A DNA stretch of 64,000 nucleotides from Ctenosaura bakeri (Eukaryota; Chordata; Lepidosauria; Squamata; Iguanidae), in assembly GCA_948474755.1 (NCBI GenBank), contig CAOLHI010000359.1, positions 1 through 64,000 on the forward strand, written 5' to 3'. Of the stretch, positions 35,108 through 45,227 are shown in pieces. Below the pieces are notes generated by a model. The model made no database searches, was not told the origin of the DNA, and saw nothing but the letters and a program-made list of their open reading frames with translations. The position numbers and the translations under genes are program-made. Numbering within the stretch: position 1 is the stretch's first letter; each line of letters begins with the position of its first letter.

Positions 35108-35781
35108 ATAACCTGTTGGTGCAAAAACTAGATTGGATAGATCTGCATTTAAATTAGAGCTTCAGAAAAGAAAAGAAAATGAGGGAGAGAAAGAAATAAT
35201 CATGGTTGCTTTGTAATTTAGTAATCTTGAATTCTCAGACAAAGGCCATGAAAGTGTAAATTGTGAGTGGCTGATCTACATGGCATTTCTATCACTTCCT
35301 GTTCTCTCCTATTTTACAGCTATATTATACTGCTTATTGAGATGATGATTGTGATGATCTTTCTTTATGACTTGGTGGTCTAACCTTTAGATGTCTATGG
35401 TGCTTTCACGGATTAAGCAATAAATTTGGGTATAACAACCACATTTAATTTCCCTATAAAATTGATGTTTCCTGATGCTTGTTCACTGACATGTGCTATA
35501 AATATGCTGTCTATAAATTTCAAAATTTAGTACTTTATACTTACCACAAAACAATAATAAAAGTGAACAGAGACAGAAGGAATAATAAGACAGAATTCAT
35601 TGTCTCATTAGTGACACATATGCTACCAATTCCTTATCTCTGAAATTGTTTTAGGCCTTTTTTTAAAAAAAATTACTCAAAAGTCACATTAACTTCCTCC
35701 AAAAGACTGATAGATTGTCATACATCCCTCATCTTCAAATTTTGGCTTTTCTGTGAAGCTTTGACATAGCCCATTGGTTTT
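35108..35781. other. unassigned non-coding DNA
   Basis: AT-rich, no gene or recognisable repeat. Confidence 0.5.
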
Positions 35782-36138
35782 TGTCCACAGCTGAACAAAG
35801 CCTCAGGCAATCTGTTCTATCCACCTATCTTGATGGGGGTCAAGTGGGCTTAGAGTTTGAGGGGGACAGATGAAGGTGAAGCGGGCTTGACTTCAGTGAG
35901 GAAGTGCCTCAATAGCAATGGGTTGGGTGGAGCCTACAAAGCCATATATACCCATCCCAACCAACCAGAGGTCTCCTTCGATTTGCAGTTTCCTTCCACT
36001 TTAGGTCTTAGTTGGTCACCAAAGAGCCAAATAAGTGTTGTTGTTGCTCTCCTATGTAAGGTGTTGAATAAATCCATTCTCCCACTGCCACACCATTTTT
36101 GTACTTACTCTGCTCTGTGGAGCTGCTGCTAGTGGACA
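35782..36138 (+). mobile_element. Candidate short LTR
   Basis: 357 bp bounded by TGTCCAC (35782-35788) and its exact inverted form GTGGACA (36132-36138), as LTR ends should be. A TATATA box lies at 35945-35950 (AAGCCATATATACCCATC), 117 bp before an AATAAA at 36067-36072. The region between the box and the signal contains GTTGTTGTTGCTCTCCT. This is the compact U3-R-U5 order of a retrovirus-like LTR. The flanking pentamers (GTTTT and CTGAT) do not match and no internal genes are nearby, so it would be an old solo LTR. Confidence 0.5.
36067..36072 (+). terminator. Poly(A) signal of candidate LTR
   Basis: AATAAA in GGTGTTGAATAAATCCATTC, downstream of the TATATA box at 35945. Confidence 0.4.
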
Positions 36139-36894
36139 CTGATGACTCTTTTGACAGTGAGGCAATGAATTTATTCCAGATATTATTCCATACCATAAAG
36201 GACATATTAAAGATGCTAAATCTACTTGTAAAATAAGGCTCCTCTCCTTAAAGTTCAGGCTAAAACTTGGAGTGGACTCACAGGCATTTTTATATGAGCA
36301 GTAAAAGCAGTCCTTGCACTGATATTTTATTGTTGCTTTTGATGGCAGCTAGCTTGATGATCTTCTAGAATGGAAGACTATGCATTTAAATATGCCAATA
36401 CTAGCCATCGTTAGGAGAAGGAGAAGGAAGGTGTATTTGCATTTCCTGATATTTATTCCACTGCTTGTAACTCTATCATTAACCTACCTCTTTGGTTTTC
36501 GTTCCCCATATATGCCTATTATGTACATATAGATTTCATGCTTCAGCTCCTAGATTCAATCCTTTGAACGTATATTTAAAAGAACGTGAAGTTACAGGCC
36601 TGAGTAAGCTCTCAGTTCACATCCCTCGAGTGCTATAGCTTGTCAGTCCAGTCATGATAGGTTTAGATGGACTGTTGGTCTCCCTGGACAGAAAATGGAT
36701 CATTATACAGAATATGGAAAATGTCCAACTTGATCCATAGTTTAATTGAAGCATGTGAATGGGCTTCCAGCATTGTCCAATATTTATTTATTAATGTGTT
36801 TTTAGTTAGCTAATTAAGTACTTAGAATTAAAATAGCATCATTACAGTATTACCAAATTAAAATTAAACATAATTATTTAAAAATCAAAAATCC
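36139..36894. other. unassigned non-coding DNA
   Basis: No gene recognised; the last 120 bp become very AT-rich with TATTTATTTATTAATG. Confidence 0.5.
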
Positions 36895-37490
36895 TTTATT
36901 AAGATAGTCTTATTCTATCTTCTATTGTAGGAACTCTAGGTGGCTTACAATGAAATCAGTTTAAACAACTTAAAATTTAAATCAATGAAACTAAATGAAA
37001 CTTCTAAAAACATATACGACAACTAAATAATTTAAAACAGCCTACAATCATGTATTTATATAAATTTAGATGAAATCATTAGGACCAAATGGCTTTAATA
37101 AAAAGCCAAGTTTTTAACTGGGTGCCAGACTGAAGCTGGAGACCAACCAGGCCTCTAAGGAGAGGACATTCTACCACCAAGATACGACAGTGGCTAGGGG
37201 TCTCTCTCATGGCAGTGTAATATTCTCACTGGTGGAATGCAGAAGATGTCCCTTCCGGCAGATCTCAATCACTGGTAGGCATACCTAGAGGGAGGTACTT
37301 ATTTAAACAGTGGGTCTCAGGGTGTTTAAGCTTTAAATATCATTACTAGCACTTGAATTCAGACTGGAAATGTACTGGCAGACAATTCAATTCCTTTAAA
37401 ATTAGTGTTTTGTGATTTCTGTAAGCTGTTCTAGGCAGCATTCTAGCTGCTACATTTTGACTAACTTTGTGAGACATCTTCAAGGTCAAA
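36895..37490. mobile_element. LINE-derived interspersed repeat, locus K1
   Basis: Begins near GGAACTCTAGGTGGCTTACA. It continues through GGCTTTAATAAAAAGCCAAG, GAGAGGACATTCTACCACCA and GCAGCATTCTAGCTGCTACA. The order matches a CR1/L2-like reptile repeat that is also present at 53435-53905 (GAGAGTTCCACAAGGTAGGA, CCACTGAGAAGGC). No intact frame. Clade assignment is tentative. Confidence 0.5.
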
Positions 37491-37572
37491 TCCACACAGA
37501 GGATATTCTAAAATCTGTGTGAAACAAATCAACTGAATCAGGTGGTTAACAGTTCTTGAGCTATTTGAATCA

Positions 37573-37637
37573 GGTGTTATTTATTTATTTATTGAATGTC
37601 TATCCCACCACTTTCCTGAGATGGGATTGAAAGCAGC
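37573..37637. repeat. LINE-derived (ATTT)n-anchored repeat fragment
   Basis: GTTATTTATTTATTTATTGAATGTC, then TATCCCACCACTTTCCTGAG and GAAAGCAGCTTTATT. It abuts the 3' end of the BovB element. Confidence 0.5.
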
Positions 37638-39520
37638 TTTATTTGTTGTTAACTGCTGTCAAGTTGACTTCAACTTATGGTTACCTTATGAATGAGAGAC
37701 TTCTGACTCACCCAACATCAATAGCTCTACTCAGATATTGAACATTCAAGGCCATGGCTTCCTTGACTTGAATCCATCTATCTCTAATGCTGTCTCCGTC
37801 TTTTCCTGTTGCCTTCTACCTTACCAAACATTATCGTCATTCTTGATGAGCCATGTCTTCTTATGATATGTCCCAAGTGCCAGTTTAGTCATCTTGACTT
37901 CTAGGAAGAATTCAGGCTTGATTTACTCTAGGACCCTTTCATTTATCTTTTTAGCAGTTCATGGTATTCATAGAACTCTTCTCCAGCACAACATTTCAAA
38001 GGAGTAGATTTTCTTCTTGTCAGCTTTCTTCTGTCCAGATTTCACAAACATTCATAGAAATTGGAAATACAATTGCAGGAGCAATCCTAATTTTAGTTTG
38101 CAATGATTTATCTTTCCATTTCAGAATCTTGTCTAGTTCTTTCATAGCTGCCCTTCCACATCCTAGTCTTCTTCTGATTTCTTGAATGCAGTCTCCATTC
38201 TGATTGATGATTGAGCCAAGATATGCAAAATCTTGAACTTTTCAATGTGTTCAACATCTGCTTTTTATGTTATGTGAATCATTTGAGGTCATTGTCTTTG
38301 TTTTCTTAGTGTTCATGTGTAAACTTGTCTTTTCACTTTCTTCCTTGACTTTCTTCAGTAATCATTTCAAGTCTTTGCTATTTTCTGATGGTAGTTTGGT
38401 GTCATCTGCATATCTTAAATTGTCGATCTCCCTCCCTCCCTCCCCCCCTTTCCTTCCTTCCTTCCTTCCTTCCTTCCTTCCTTCATTCATGCCTCTTTCC
38501 TCAGAGTCTAACTTTATGTATGCTATGTTAAGCATACAAACAAATATGCTGATAAAATGAAGTCTTGTCTGGCCCCCTTGCAAATTGGAAACCATTCCAT
38601 TTCTCCATATTCTGTCCTGATGGTAGCCTCTTGTCTTGAGTACAGGTTATGCATGAGGACAATAAAATGCTGTTGCCCACCCATTTCTTTAACAGAAAGC
38701 CATAGTTTTTTATGATCTACACAATCAAAGACTTTATTATAAATAACAGACTGTTTTTATTTTGATTTTTTTTTGATGCACCCCATTATTCAACGTATGT
38801 TTGCAACGTGAACTATAGTGTTTTTCCTTCACTGAACCCAGCATGGACATCTAGCATTTCTCACTCAATATATAGTAAAAGTCTTTGTTGCAGAATTTTG
38901 AGCATTGCATGGGAGATTAATACAATAGTCCTGTGGTTACTGAAATCCTGGTGTCCTCTTTCTTGGGAACTGGAATATATATTGAGCATTTCCAATCTGT
39001 AGGCCATTCTTTTGTTTTCCATATTCATTGATAAATTTTAGTTAGAAGTACAGTATATTCTATTTCTGTAGCTTGAGGCAGCTGTATTGGTATGCCCTCT
39101 GTTCCTGGCAATTTATTTCTCCCAAGTGTCCTGACTGCAGTTTCCATTTCACTTTCTAAGATTGTAGGTTCATCTGCAAATGTTTCTTCCTTGAATGAAT
39201 GTATCATGCTTTCATCTCTTTTATATATTTCTTCATTTTATTGTTTCTATAGAATTTTTATTTCTACTTGATCATGTAATATGTTCCCCCTGGTCTTATA
39301 GCATCCCCACTGTTGATTTAAATTTCCTTTTGATTTCTCAGGTCTTGTGGAAGAGGTCTCATGTTTTTCCTTTTGTATTGTCACCTTTCATTTCTCTGCA
39401 TTGATTATTATACTAGTTTTCTTTATCCTTGTGCACAAGTCACTGAACAGTTGTACCCAGGGTTGTGAGTACTATTTCTAGAAACTTCTGCTTTTGCTTC
39501 TTGTCTATCCTTAACTACTT
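37638..39520 (-). mobile_element. RTE/BovB LINE, about 1.9 kb of ORF2 3' half
   Basis: Reverse-strand BovB fragment reaching the true 3' end (+ strand GTTAACTGCTGTCAAGTTGA at 37645). Two open segments show reverse-transcriptase motifs: 39207-39025 contains TLGRNKLPGTEGIPIQL, the N-terminal RT block, and 38595-38362 contains NLRYADDTKL, where YADD (38401-38412) is the catalytic box with its two aspartates. Between them lie many stops. A CCTT microsatellite (38431-38486) has grown inside the RT region just upstream of the catalytic box, inserting repeated GRKE residues. Inactive. Same family as the copy at 11100. Confidence 0.9.
38431..38486. repeat. (CCTT)n microsatellite inside BovB
   Basis: CCCTCCCTCCCTCC followed by about nine CCTT units. 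It replaces or expands a stretch of the RT domain in the BovB fragment. Confidence 0.95.
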
Positions 39521-39990
39521 GAAGGCAGTTTATATAAATAAAAATGAGAAAACATTAAAAAAACCCTATTCTGCAAAAGTTAAAAAAGAATTAAATGCCA
39601 GTGATTAATGCTATGATTAAAATAATTAAACTATACTTAAAATTTATATTACTTTTTTAAAAAAATGTAAATTATATATAAATAATGGCTCTGTATAGAT
39701 GTAGATCTAGTATATAATATATAGAACAGTATAGAAAAGTGATCTAAACTCCAGGGCCAACACCAGCTATTTAGCATGGTGAGGCAATGGTTACATCTAC
39801 CAGAGGACGGGGAAGGGAAAAGAGCTAGATGATTCCCTGTTATTCTTCTTGCGTTTCCTGTCCATTTTCCCTCTGATGAAGAGAAGCACTGTGCGGACCA
39901 TATGATGTATCCTACATCTTCTAAACTAGCCACTAGACTCTAAGAGAAAGACACTAACTTATCACTGGTGTTGAGGTAACATGCAGCCAA
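39521..39990. other. unassigned AT-rich DNA
   Basis: No gene or recognisable repeat; TA-rich near 39650-39720. Confidence 0.5.
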
Positions 39991-40230
39991 GGGTCAGTGT
40001 GGTGTTGTGGTTTGAATTTTGGACTAGGATAGTAGAAGACCAGGGTGTGAATCCTTACTTGGTCACGGAAGCTCATTAGGTGACCTTGGGTAAGTCACAT
40101 TCTCTCAGTCTCAGAGGAAGACAAAAGCAACCCCCTTCTAAAAAAATTCTGCCAAGAAACCCCCATGGTAGGTTCTCCTTTGGGTCACCATAAATCAGAA
40201 ATTACTTGAACACACACAACAGCAACAAAA
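39991..40230 (+). mobile_element. tRNA-derived SINE with BovB-like tail, long subtype
   Basis: Nearly full copy of about 240 bp. Head GTGTGGTGTTGTGGTTTGAA, B-box region GGTGTGAATCCTTACTTG, core AAGTCACATTCTCTCAGTCT and AGAGGAAGACAAAAGCAACC, then GGTCACCATAAATCAGAAAT and a CAACAGCAACAAA tail. It retains the central segment missing from the short copies. Confidence 0.85.
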
Positions 40231-41414
40231 CATCAACCACCAGTTCAATTTCCTTTTGGACTTGTCACACAGACATAATTGTGTCCTTTGCCTCAGGTAT
40301 TGAAACCAAAGCTTGGAAACATCATGGTTTATGGGCCATGCTATCTGGAGTACTCTGCAACTTGTAATTAATGGAATGTTTCCAAGCTCTTGGAAAATCG
40401 TGTTGGGTCAGCTGTGTCCTCTAGTTCTGCCTTATTTCTGAGAGAATGAACCTGTCCTAATTGTCTGCCAAGACAACTGCTAGGACTCCACTGTGCCCCA
40501 CCAGTGCTTAAACTAGCCCTAGCCTTCCCACTATTTTGATTTTCCCAAACTGCCCTGTGATGATATTCCACCACATGACCTGAGACACTGTGGAACATTA
40601 ACAGAATAGTTTCCAGCCAGAATGGGAGTCCAGATGCTCTTGTGAAGGAAAGTTGATGGGTTCCCACAGAACATACCTGGCCAGGGTCTCTTCAAACATG
40701 AAGAGCTGGAGAAGAAACCCACATTGCAAGAACTGGAATGGAGCCCTGAAGTGGAACTATGCCATAAATATTTGCTGAAAAGCTGTTGTTTTCCCTTTCC
40801 AAACAACTGGTTTTCTATGCAAATAAAATCAAGAATTGGGAAGGGATTTTGTGCAGTGTCTTCTTCTAGCAGCAGTCATTTGGGGATAATTTTGTTCAGT
40901 TATAACCACTGCAGTACTCCACGGCTGAGCACTAAGCTGGAGTATGACAAAAGGGTTAAGGTGTTCACACCAACCGTGGTTTCTCTAAGCAAACTGGCCT
41001 ACAATTTCTCTCTTTTGCATTCTTCAAGCAAGGTAGTCCAACACTGCTTCCTGTTAAATTGCATAAACTGGCTAAGTATTCTTCATTAGTATTTGTCACT
41101 TCTGACAGCACAGTTTCTTTATCATTATCTACCCAAGAACACAAAAAGGAAAATAAATTGGGATGGAACTGAACAGGGAGGGGGATGCTGAATGGAGGGG
41201 AAAGAAAACCACAAAGCAATGTCAGAAGACTTAAAAAAAAAAAAACTTTTCCAGCTATATTTAACATGACAAGTACAAGGACTTCTTCCCAACACAATCA
41301 TTGTGGCAGAATTTAGCATAGTTTTGTAGGATTTGCCCTGCAGTACTATGTCTCAGCTCAGGTAAATGTAGGAATTGGTGAGAATTTTGAGAGTTTTTTT
41401 TTTTAAATGACCTG
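40231..41414. other. unassigned non-coding DNA
   Basis: No gene recognised. A 121-codon + frame (40724-41089) and a 110-codon reverse frame (40965-41297) show no recognisable domain. A poly(A) run lies at 41233-41246. Confidence 0.45.
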
Positions 41415-41833
41415 GGCCCTTTCCGCTCCCCCCACCCCCCACCCTCAATGGCCACAGGATCGCGATGATGGTTCTCTATGACTTCATAGTAGTTCCATCA
41501 CAATCTCGTGGTCACCCAACACAATTGTGGATTAAGTCATTGACAGGTTTCACCCATCAATGAACCATGACTGCGTAGTCTTCCCACCTCTTTCTCACAC
41601 TTACCTGCCATCCAGAATGTCAGGAAGTGTGATGGCTGCACTTCCTCCCCCAGCACAGCCTGGGAAAGTGCCAGGCTGCACAGTGGAAGGGAGGGGAGGA
41701 GCCATTGTGCTTCCTCCTGTCCAGCAGGCAGCTGGTGCATAGGGGAGCATTTCTGTCACACTCCCCTCCTGGGAGAGGTTTTCCTGGATCTGCATGCAAT
41801 GGCTTCAAGAATAGGTAAGGTGTGGAAAGGGCC
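41415..41833 (+). mobile_element. Harbinger-like MITE family A, copy 7 (diverged)
   Basis: 419 bp with ends GGCCCTTTCCGCTCC and GGTGTGGAAAGGGCC, AGAATAGGTAAGGTGTGG just inside the right end, and the family's CCCCCAGCACAGCCTGGGAA segment. Flanking triplets differ (CTG and TTC), so the duplication has decayed. Frames of 60-140 codons over it are incidental. Confidence 0.75.
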
Positions 41834-41885
41834 TTCAATTTACACAGCAAGCAATTCACCTGAAATGAAAGTAGAGGGGCATGAG

Positions 41886-42092
41886 CAGTGGTATACAGAT
41901 GGGGGTGTGATGGGGGCGGATCTCCCCCACTGGCCATTTTTGTGGCGGTGCCACTGCTCCTTGCCTGCCCTCCCTCATGTGCTGTAACCCCCACCCCATG
42001 TGCCATATCCCCACCTCCCACCTGCCATAGCCCCGCCTCTGCCCCTCCACCCACCCCTGCCCCTTCTTCGAATGCTTCAAGCTATGCCACTG
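41886..42092 (-). mobile_element. hAT-type MITE (CAGTGGCATA family), copy 2
   Basis: 207 bp, reverse orientation to the copy at 5020. Ends are CAGTGGTATACAGATGGGGG and AGCTATGCCACTG. Flanking 8-mers GGCATGAG (41878-41885) and GGTATGAG (42093-42100) match at seven of eight bases, supporting a hAT-type target duplication. The body has the shared GGAGCAGTGGC-type and AGGCAAGGAG segments on the reverse strand. Confidence 0.8.
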
Positions 42093-42150
42093 GGTATGAG
42101 TGAAAGCAGAACCATCATAGGATTTACTACCTTGTATTTAGTCACATCCA

Positions 42151-42202
42151 GGTAGGTGTGGGTGTGGGTGTGGGTGTGTGCAGGTGTATGTGTATGTATA
42201 AA
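42151..42202. repeat. (GGGTGT)n microsatellite
   Basis: Repeated GGTGTG units grading into GTGTATGTGTATG. Confidence 0.9.
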
Positions 42203-42389
42203 AAAATGTGCTTGGCTAAAACTCAGGGACACATGATGCACAATGGTAACTGGTGGCTTTCATAGCAGTGAGTTGCTTAACCTTTTCCAGATTTTCATCT
42301 AAACTTTAAAGGGGCTATGCTGAAACCCATGGTTCACCAGTCACCAGTTGCTGATAAGTATATCTAGGTAACTATACCATATTCACAAT

Positions 42390-42598
42390 TGTTGTTGTTG
42401 TTGTTGTTGTTGTGTGCCTTCAAGTCATTTCTGACTTATGGCGACTCTAAGGTGAACCTATCATGGGGATTTCTGGGACTGAGAGTGTATGATGTGCCCA
42501 AGGCCACCCAGTGGGTTTCCATAGCTAAGCAAGGAATCAAACCCTGGTCTCCAGGGTTGTAGTCCAATGTTCAAACCACTTCACTATTCTGGGTCTCA
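42390..42598 (-). mobile_element. tRNA-derived SINE with BovB-like tail
   Basis: Reverse-strand copy beginning with seven to eight GTT units, then GCCTTCAAGTCATTTCTGAC, the core CCACCCAGTGGGTTTCCAT, and the head AACCCTGGTCTCCAGGGTTG to TTCAAACCACTTCACTATTC. Confidence 0.85.
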
Positions 42599-42777
42599 TT
42601 CGCCATCATTACTTAGTCATAACTGTGACACTATTACCAGAATCATAACTTCCCTCACTTAGTTTAGTAGGCATCAGCTGTGTGGGGAGGAGAGATCCAT
42701 TCTGCTGACAATAGGAATACAATTTAATGATGTTTCCATCAAGTTTATGGGAGATTTGGGTCAGGAGAGGTTACTTA

Positions 42778-43202
42778 GGCCCTTTCCGCACCTTACCTTT
42801 GTCTGGTGCCAGGGTGCAGGGATCATGCGAGCAGCCTCTTGCGAGAGGCTCTTGCGTCCCTGCTGTTTTGGCTCCACAGGAGCTGCCTGCTGACCGGTCG
42901 GAAGGGCTCTGCCTCTTCCTTCTGCAGCACAGCCAGATATTTTCCCAGGCTGCGCTGGGGGATGAGGCACAAGGGTTGCAGCTCCGGAGCTCCACACACA
43001 AGGTAAGTGTGCGTGGGGCCCTGGAGTGACGTGCAATTGTGCACCATTTTCGTCTACAAGCCGAAAATGAAATCGTGTGTGATTGGCACCTGCCGGCCCC
43101 AGCAGCATTGCGTGATTGCAAGGACGTTGTCTGAAATGCTCCTTGCAATCGTGCGATGCTCCAGAGGCCCCTTCGCATGACAAATGCCATGTGAAAAGGG
43201 CC
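42778..43202 (-). mobile_element. Harbinger-like MITE family A, copy 3
   Basis: 425 bp, orientation opposite to copy 1: GCACCTTACCTTTGTCTGG lies just inside the left end. Ends GGCCCTTTCCGCACC and GTGAAAAGGGCC. Flanks are TTA on the left and TAA on the right, so one flank has changed or the ends are slightly offset. Conserved CATTTTCG...CGAAAATG hairpin near 43046-43072 and a subterminal stem (GCATTGCGTGATTGCAAGG opposite CCTTGCAATCGTGCGATGC, 43103-43160). Frames of 100-196 codons over it are incidental. Confidence 0.8.
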
Positions 43203-43254
43203 TAAGTTAAGTATATTCAACCTTGTTACTTGTAAAATAGTTGATGTAGAACAC

Positions 43255-43335
43255 TGGTTATCATTTCCTGCACAGACAGTTGTTTTTTCGTGTTCAGAAA
43301 ATGCTGTTTTCTGCACAAAAGGACCATGGACAAAT
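43255..43335. repeat. Interspersed repeat with TTTTCTGNRCAGAAA units, locus 3
   Basis: TTTCCTGCACAGACAGTTG and TTCAGAAAATGCTGTTTTCT match units at 12955-13132 and 28555-28792. Confidence 0.45.
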
Positions 43336-45061
43336 TTATCTTGAACTATGATCATTCTCACCAGCCCAGGATTGTTCTCTATTCAGAAATAAATTCCATT
43401 GAATTCAATGGGGTTTGATAATCAGCTAAATGAGTATATAATGACAGCCTAAGTTATATATTTATCCTACATGTGTTGGCCTTTTAAAAACCACTAGATA
43501 ATAAAATTGAAGGGAGGTTGAATTGTTTGAAGGAAAAGATTAGTATGTTATACTGCACTAAAGTAACGTCAGGAGCTGAGTAATAAAAGAAACCAGACAC
43601 AACAAAAAATAAATGAACGCAGCACACCAAACAAAATGATGCGTAAATGACTTTCCCTAGGAATGGAGAAATGAAATTATTAATGGAAAGAGAATTAAGT
43701 AACATATGTTATGTGGATATCAAAAAATCTCCTCCCCCCACCAAAAAAAGAAAAGCCTGTCCTTCATATTCAATGCATGATCTCCTACTTTTTAATTATG
43801 AAGGTGGTTCTACTGATGTTCTTCAGCAAGGCCAAATAATCTAACTATGTTTTGAGTTTTTTGAGCAAATCTGTCTAGTTTGAAATAGTAGACTAACTGA
43901 TATCAGGGAAATCTGCTTGTGTGTCACATTATTTTATTGTTTGTTGCAATAGGTTTTTCCCCCCCTAAAAAATCGAATGTTGGTTTTAGCTGGCATGGAG
44001 TTGACCTAACAGGGAACATTTCAGCTGTTAGATTTCTGTCTGTTAGAGAAAAAAGAGAGTTGGTAGCAATATAAGGCAGTAAAGCCAAAACCACCATTGC
44101 CATTTCCCTTGCAAGTGGGAGAAGGTGGTTTGAACCCTACCATTAAGATGAGTGAGGGAGGCACCTCAGGCAGATAATTTTGAATGTTGTGACAGGTGAC
44201 ACTGTTAATCGTTTATTTGTTTGCGTGTTTAAAATACTGCCAAGAGGGCAGAGTAGTTCATGTGAAACTGCTCCTTGGCTTATATATTGTCTGGCTTTAA
44301 AAATTATGGCTGGCATCCTGTTTAACAGTTACAAACATGTTAGTTAGACTTACAAATTGTCCTTTTGGTAATCATGTTTATGATTCTGACATTGCTGCCA
44401 TGATTGTAAATGCCCTCTCAAACCTACCTTAAAATCTAGCAGCATCATTAAGCAATGGGAGGTATGTTCAACTGACAATCGAGGCACAATAGAGTGATGT
44501 TTGCAGCCCACCCTCAACAGTGATCTGCCATGGGACAAGAAACAGGACTTCAATATCAAGTTCTCACCATACAACAGCACATTGGAAGGAGAGGGCTGTA
44601 ACTATCATCCTGTGCCTTGATGACCTGCAGAACAAACCTCTGCCACTTAGTGTGGCTACTAGCTGTTAAGCTAGGCTTGGGGAATCGGATGAGGAAACAA
44701 TACATAGTTCCACATTTGTAACAACATTTGTGATGTAGGATCTTAGCCTGTCTACTTTGATGTAAGTAGGTGTGGGTACCATGTGTGGTTGTACTTCAGG
44801 CAGCATGTTGCTAGTGATGTTTACAGCCTCCTGTCACAAACCAAGAAAGGTGTCAGAAAATGGGAGCTAACAGTTGCCTCCATCTCCCACTCCCAGCTAC
44901 AAGGGATACCATGTACTTCTCATGCTAAATTGCTGAAAAAGAGTTTTCATGTCAAGACCTAATATAAATCTGTTGAAGTGGTAGATAAACTAGGAGTGAA
45001 AATAAACTAGCATGCACATACATATATAAAGTATATAACCCCTTCCCTACATATTCTAGAA
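43336..45061. other. unassigned non-coding DNA
   Basis: No gene recognised. 43380-43425 carries the old repeat phrase AAATTCCATTGAATTCAATG (a 'cattgaa-ttcaatg' palindrome common in reptile repeats). Confidence 0.45.
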
Positions 45062-45227
45062 CGGTGCTACTCAGAGTAGTGGTCCATGGTCTGAAAGCTA
45101 TTGGTTTCCACCGTAGGGCGACTGTCCAGGAAAGAAAGAAAAAGTTGTACTCTCTGGACACTGTTATAGTGCTGGTGCCTAGCACATTTGAAAAAAACAT
45201 CCCTGACAGATGGCTTGAGAGCCACTG
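45062..45227 (+). mobile_element. hAT MITE, Charlie-like ends
   Basis: 166 bp from CGGTGCTACTCAGAG to CTTGAGAGCCACTG; the right end read in reverse is CAGTGGCTCTCAAG, the standard Charlie-type terminus. Flanking 8-mers TTCTAGAA (45054-45061) and TTCTGGAA (45228-45235) match at seven of eight bases. The interior has AGTAGTGGTCCATGGTCTGA. No coding capacity. Confidence 0.75.

Noticed and set aside
42771..43361. 196-codon reverse frame
   Set aside because: Spans MITE family A copy 3 and both flanks; no domain and not shared with other copies.
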